A DNA stretch of 8,178 nt from Spirochaetales bacterium (GTDB lineage Bacteria > Spirochaetota > Spirochaetia > Treponematales > Rectinemataceae): NCBI GenBank assembly GCA_015657395.1, contig JADLKI010000008.1, forward strand, positions 561,666 through 569,843, in the 5' to 3' direction. Every line of letters begins with the position of its first letter. The stretch's first letter is position 1. Of this stretch, positions 5,487 through 8,178 are shown one piece after another. The notes beneath the pieces are model-generated. The model was not told the DNA's origin, did no database searches, and worked only from the letters and a program-made list of their open reading frames with translations. The translations under genes were made by a program, and so were the position numbers.

Positions 5487-6109
5487 TGAAACTGAACAGG
5501 AACTCGATCATCTATACGGCCGTATTCACCTTTGTGGTCTGCATTCTCTTTGTGGTGATTCTGGCAGTCGCCAATCAGGTGACGATCGCCAGAGTGAATA
5601 CCAACAAGAAGCTCGAATCGCAGGTGGCCGTTCTGAAAGCCTTCGGTCTTGCGGACAGCTCGACGCCGGCGGGCGAGATCGATTCGAAGTACAGCCAATT
5701 CATCACCGAAAAGACAATGGATAAGGCGACTGCGTACATCGCCACCATCGATGGTCAACCCTACGTCGCCGTCCAACTCACCATGCCCGGACTCTGGGGA
5801 TCGATCACCGCGGTGCTTGCGACCGATCCAAAGGGCACGGTAGTCCGCGGTTTTGAAGTCGTCGACCAGCAGGAGACGCCCGGCCTCGGCGGGCGCATCT
5901 CGGAACCATGGTTTTCGGACCAGTTCAGGGAGAAACAGACCCTTCCCGACGGAACGATCGCGTTTGCCCAGGGCTCCGGAAAAGGCAATTTCGACCCGGC
6001 GAACGGCACCGTCGATGCCGTCACCGGTGCGAGCCGGACCAGCGATTTCGTGAGCGCCCTCGTCAACAGGGAATTGGCGCTCGCCCGCCAGATAGGAGGA
6101 ACGCTGTGA
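5486..6109 (+). CDS. nqrC: NQR complex subunit C, FMN-binding
   Basis: A 207-residue protein with one N-terminal membrane anchor (about 8-29) and an extracytoplasmic FMN-binding domain, the NqrC/RnfG family. It relays electrons between flavins in the NQR complex. Landmarks are PGLWGS (101-106), ETPGLGGRI (130-138) and the ApbE-dependent flavinylation motif near the C-terminus. That motif reads DAVTGASRTS (177-186), so the FMN acceptor position is Ser183 where Thr is usual. The length is nearer RnfG (about 200) than Vibrio NqrC (about 255). AAGGAGG (5473-5479) is six bases before ATG 5486 and three before ATG 5483; the former is preferred. The start shares its A with the nqrB stop, indicating coupling. 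The enzyme that attaches FMN (ApbE) is not in the window. Confidence 0.88.
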   Translation: MKLNRNSIIYTAVFTFVVCILFVVILAVANQVTIARVNTNKKLESQVAVLKAFGLADSSTPAGEIDSKYSQFITEKTMDKATAYIATIDGQPYVAVQLTMPGLWGSITAVLATDPKGTVVRGFEVVDQQETPGLGGRISEPWFSDQFREKQTLPDGTIAFAQGSGKGNFDPANGTVDAVTGASRTSDFVSALVNRELALARQIGGTL

Positions 6110-6756
6110 GTGCCTCAAGCAAAGTCATAAAGGACGGTCTCTGGTACAACAATCCGATTTTCGTGCAGGTGCTGGGCATCTGCTCTACCCTCGCCGTCAC
6201 GAACAATCTTCGCAATACCCTCATCATGGTGCTCGGCGTGAGCTTCGCCACCTCGATGGGAAGCCTGACGCTGAGCGCGCTGCGCGAATTCATTCCGCGC
6301 AAGGTGAGGATGATCGTGCAGGTTCTGGTGCTGTCGTTCTACGTCATCATCATCGATATCGTGCTGAGGGCGTATCAGCCGGCGATTTCCAAACAGCTCG
6401 GGCCCTACGTCGGCCTCATCATCACCAACTGCATCCTGATGGGGCGCGCCGAGGCCTTTGCGGCCTCGAACCCGCCGGGGCTCGCGTTCCTGGACGGGCT
6501 CGCGAACGGATTCGGCTACGGCTGGGTCCTGCTCGTGGTCGCCGCAATCCGCGAATTCCTGGGCTTCGGCAGCCTGTTCGGGTTCAAGATTGTCGGCGAC
6601 GGGTTCACGCCGTGGACGATCATGGTGATGGCCCCAAGCGCGTTTTTCCTGGTCGCGATCGCCCTGTGGATCGCGAACAACTACAAGGCGAAGGCGGAGG
6701 CCGCCAAGAAAGCCGCCCCCGGCTCTCCGGGCGCCCCTGCGCCCCAGAAGGGTTGA
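6106..6756 (+). CDS. nqrD: NQR complex subunit D
   Basis: A 216-residue polytopic membrane protein (about six helices) of the NqrD/RnfE family. It pairs with NqrE to hold the intramembrane iron-sulfur centre through which electrons cross from NqrF to NqrC. The two known ligand cysteines are conserved as Cys26 in VLGICSTLAVT and Cys109 in GLIITNCILMGRAEAF. The sequence is closer to Vibrio NqrD (NNPI-VQVLG-CS-LAVT; ISKQL--YVGLIITNCI) than to RnfE. The start is GTG 6106, with AGGAGG (6094-6099) six bases upstream; it overlaps the nqrC stop by four bases (GTGA). The last 24 residues are an Ala/Pro/Lys-rich tail like that of NqrB here. Confidence 0.92.
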   Translation: MSASSKVIKDGLWYNNPIFVQVLGICSTLAVTNNLRNTLIMVLGVSFATSMGSLTLSALREFIPRKVRMIVQVLVLSFYVIIIDIVLRAYQPAISKQLGPYVGLIITNCILMGRAEAFAASNPPGLAFLDGLANGFGYGWVLLVVAAIREFLGFGSLFGFKIVGDGFTPWTIMVMAPSAFFLVAIALWIANNYKAKAEAAKKAAPGSPGAPAPQKG

Positions 6757-6771
6757 GGAAGGAGGTATGGC

Positions 6772-7374
6772 ATGATCGATGCACCGAATGTTGGTCTACT
6801 CTCTCTCTTTTTGGCGAGCATTCTGACGAGCAACGTCCTCCTCGCGAATTTCCTCGGCACCTGCTCCTTCATTTCGATTTCGAAGGACTTCAAGAGCTCG
6901 ATGGGGCTCGGCATTGCGGTGACGCTCGTCATCGGCATCACGGCGGCGGTCTGCTGGGTGGTGCTGTACTACATCATCGAGCCGCTCGGGATCGAGTACC
7001 TCTCGTTCATCATCTTCATCATCGTGATCGCGGGCGTCGTGCAGATGCTCGAGATGATCATCGACCGCTTTTCGCCGGCCCTGTATATGGCGCTCGGCAT
7101 CTTTCTGCCGCTCATCACGGTGAACTGCGCGGTACTCGGCGTGATTCTCTTCATGCAGATCCGCAAGTACAATTTCCCGCAGGCGGTGGTGTTCGGTTTC
7201 GGCTCCGGGGCGGGCTGGTGGCTGGCCATCATGCTTCTGGCCTCGATCCGCAGGAAGCTCGACGCGAACAATGCGGTGCCGGCGGGCCTGAAGGGCACCG
7301 GCATCACCCTCGTGACCATCGGCTTCATGGCGATGGCCTTTGTCGGATTCTCCGGCATGATCGCGGTGCAGTGA
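6772..7374 (+). CDS. nqrE: NQR complex subunit E
   Basis: A 200-residue, six-helix membrane protein of the NqrE/RnfA family, inverted-topology partner of NqrD. The conserved ligands of the shared intramembrane iron-sulfur site are present: Cys31 in NFLGTCSFI and Cys119 in PLITVNCAVLG. Glu94 in VQMLEMIIDRF corresponds to an acidic residue (Glu95 in Vibrio) implicated in Na+ handling. GSGAGWWLAI and VPAGLKGTGITL match NqrE rather than RnfA. One further membrane Cys (Cys61) is not a known ligand. AAGGAGG (6759-6765) lies six bases before ATG 6772; the gap to nqrD is 15 bases. Length is normal for the family. Confidence 0.93.
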   Translation: MIDAPNVGLLSLFLASILTSNVLLANFLGTCSFISISKDFKSSMGLGIAVTLVIGITAAVCWVVLYYIIEPLGIEYLSFIIFIIVIAGVVQMLEMIIDRFSPALYMALGIFLPLITVNCAVLGVILFMQIRKYNFPQAVVFGFGSGAGWWLAIMLLASIRRKLDANNAVPAGLKGTGITLVTIGFMAMAFVGFSGMIAVQ

Positions 7375-7384
7375 GGAGGCGGCG

Positions 7385-8178
7385 ATGAATCCAATTCTGG
7401 TCGGCCCTCTGACAGTCGCCGGCATCTCCACGGCGCTCGCGCTCGTCATCGCGGTGCTCGACAAACTGCTCAACAACTACGGGGAAGTCGAGATATCCAT
7501 CAATGGCGGGGAGAAAAAGCTCCAGGTGAAAGGCGGTTCGCCCCTGCTCGGCACGCTCGCGGCGGAGAATATCTTCGTGCCTTCGGCATGTGGCGGGCGC
7601 GGGACCTGCGGCGCGTGCAAATGCAGGATCGTCTCCGATGTCGGACCGCATCTCCCCACGGAGACGCCCTTTATGTCCCAGAAAGAGATCGAGAGCAACA
7701 TCCACCTCGCCTGTCAGGTCAAAGTGCGCAAGAATCTCGAAATCGAACTTCCGCGCGAGCTCTTCAGCATAAAGAAATACAAGTCCCGCGTCGAGAAGAT
7801 CCGCGATCTCACGTACGATATCAAGGAAGTGCTCTTTTCGCTCGACGACGGGGAAATCGAGTTCGTCTCGGGTCAGTATGTGCAGATCGTGGCCCCGCCC
7901 TACGGCGAGATCAAGGAGAGTGTCCAGCGCGCCTACTCGATGTCGTCGGCGCCTTCCGACAACAAGCATGTCGAGCTCCTCATCCGTCTCGTACCCGGCG
8001 GCATCGCGACGACCTACGTCCACAAATTCCTGAAAGAGGGCGACGCGGTCGAGCTCGTGGGACCTTTCGGCGAATTCCGCGTCCACGACACCCCTGCGGC
8101 GATGATCTGCGTCGCGGGAGGTTCGGGCATGGCGCCGTTCAGAAGCATCTTCCAAAGTCTTCATGAGACGGGCGCATT
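7385..8178 (+). CDS. nqrF: NQR complex subunit F, NADH-oxidising flavoprotein, cut by window end
   Basis: The first 264 residues of the electron-entry subunit. It oxidises NADH with FAD and passes electrons to a 2Fe-2S cluster. In order: a membrane anchor (about 9-25); a plant-type ferredoxin domain with ligands Cys69, Cys75, Cys78 and Cys110 (ACGGRGTCGAC); a ferredoxin-reductase FAD domain with RAYSMSS (182-188) and GGIATTYVH (205-213); then GPFGEF (226-231) and GGSGMAPF (245-252), the start of the NADH domain. An extra Cys80 adjoins the cluster. Compared with Vibrio NqrF from memory, the FAD domain lacks about 25 residues before RAYS and about 8 before GGIATTY. GGAGG (7375-7379) is five bases before ATG 7385. 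The C-terminal roughly 100 residues lie beyond the window. Confidence 0.93.
   Translation, partial: MNPILVGPLTVAGISTALALVIAVLDKLLNNYGEVEISINGGEKKLQVKGGSPLLGTLAAENIFVPSACGGRGTCGACKCRIVSDVGPHLPTETPFMSQKEIESNIHLACQVKVRKNLEIELPRELFSIKKYKSRVEKIRDLTYDIKEVLFSLDDGEIEFVSGQYVQIVAPPYGEIKESVQRAYSMSSAPSDNKHVELLIRLVPGGIATTYVHKFLKEGDAVELVGPFGEFRVHDTPAAMICVAGGSGMAPFRSIFQSLHETGA

Noticed and set aside
4506..8178. Annotation as an RNF complex (RnfDGEA plus a reductase)
   Set aside because: Gene order alone fits both, and NqrB and NqrC are RnfD/RnfG-sized. But NqrD, NqrE and NqrB motifs match Vibrio NQR, and the last gene is an NqrF-type 2Fe-2S/FAD/NADH protein, not RnfB.
1..8178. tRNA, rRNA, CRISPR array, insertion sequence or attachment site
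   Set aside because: No such structures were seen on either strand, and gene content and base composition look uniform apart from AT-rich intergenic stretches.

Overview
The window comes from a GC-rich (about 60% by eye) bacterium, probably a diderm. It has a Sec-exported zinc-binding protein with a plain type I signal peptide and no lipobox, and an NQR-type respiratory complex, which is typical of Gram-negative lineages. Lineage cannot be fixed from the sequence. A spirochaete-like or other free-living diderm is a loose guess only.

Layout, left to right. Positions 1-64 hold the tail of an upstream region ending in a likely intrinsic terminator. An extended -10 promoter (77-85) then drives a LacI/PurR-family repressor gene (124-1125). 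It converges tail-to-tail on a minus-strand gene for a rubrerythrin-like diiron ferritin (1122-1616); one CTAG supplies both stop codons. A 149-base AT-rich, dyad-rich divergent region (1617-1765) separates the ferritin gene from a plus-strand zinc ABC importer operon. That operon has binding protein znuA (1766-2695), ATPase znuC (2697-3536) and permease znuB (3536-4393), packed with gaps of 1 nt or less.

A 112-base intergenic region (4394-4505) carries interlocked repeats and a weak promoter candidate. It is followed by an nqr operon: nqrB (4506-5486), nqrC (5486-6109), nqrD (6106-6756), nqrE (6772-7374) and nqrF (7385 to beyond the window end). All have strong Shine-Dalgarno sites and start-stop overlaps or short gaps. 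Together they would encode a membrane complex that oxidises NADH through NqrF (2Fe-2S, FAD), passes electrons through the NqrD/NqrE intramembrane iron-sulfur site and the covalent flavins of NqrC and NqrB, and pumps sodium.

The standout is that nqrA, which normally opens this operon, is absent. The remaining subunits are compact: NqrB lacks the usual long N-terminal extension, NqrC and NqrF are short, and the NqrC flavin acceptor is Ser rather than Thr. This looks like an NqrA-less or intermediate NQR variant, unless nqrA lies elsewhere in the genome. The zinc, ferritin and LacI genes look like ordinary neighbours with no clear functional link to NQR.
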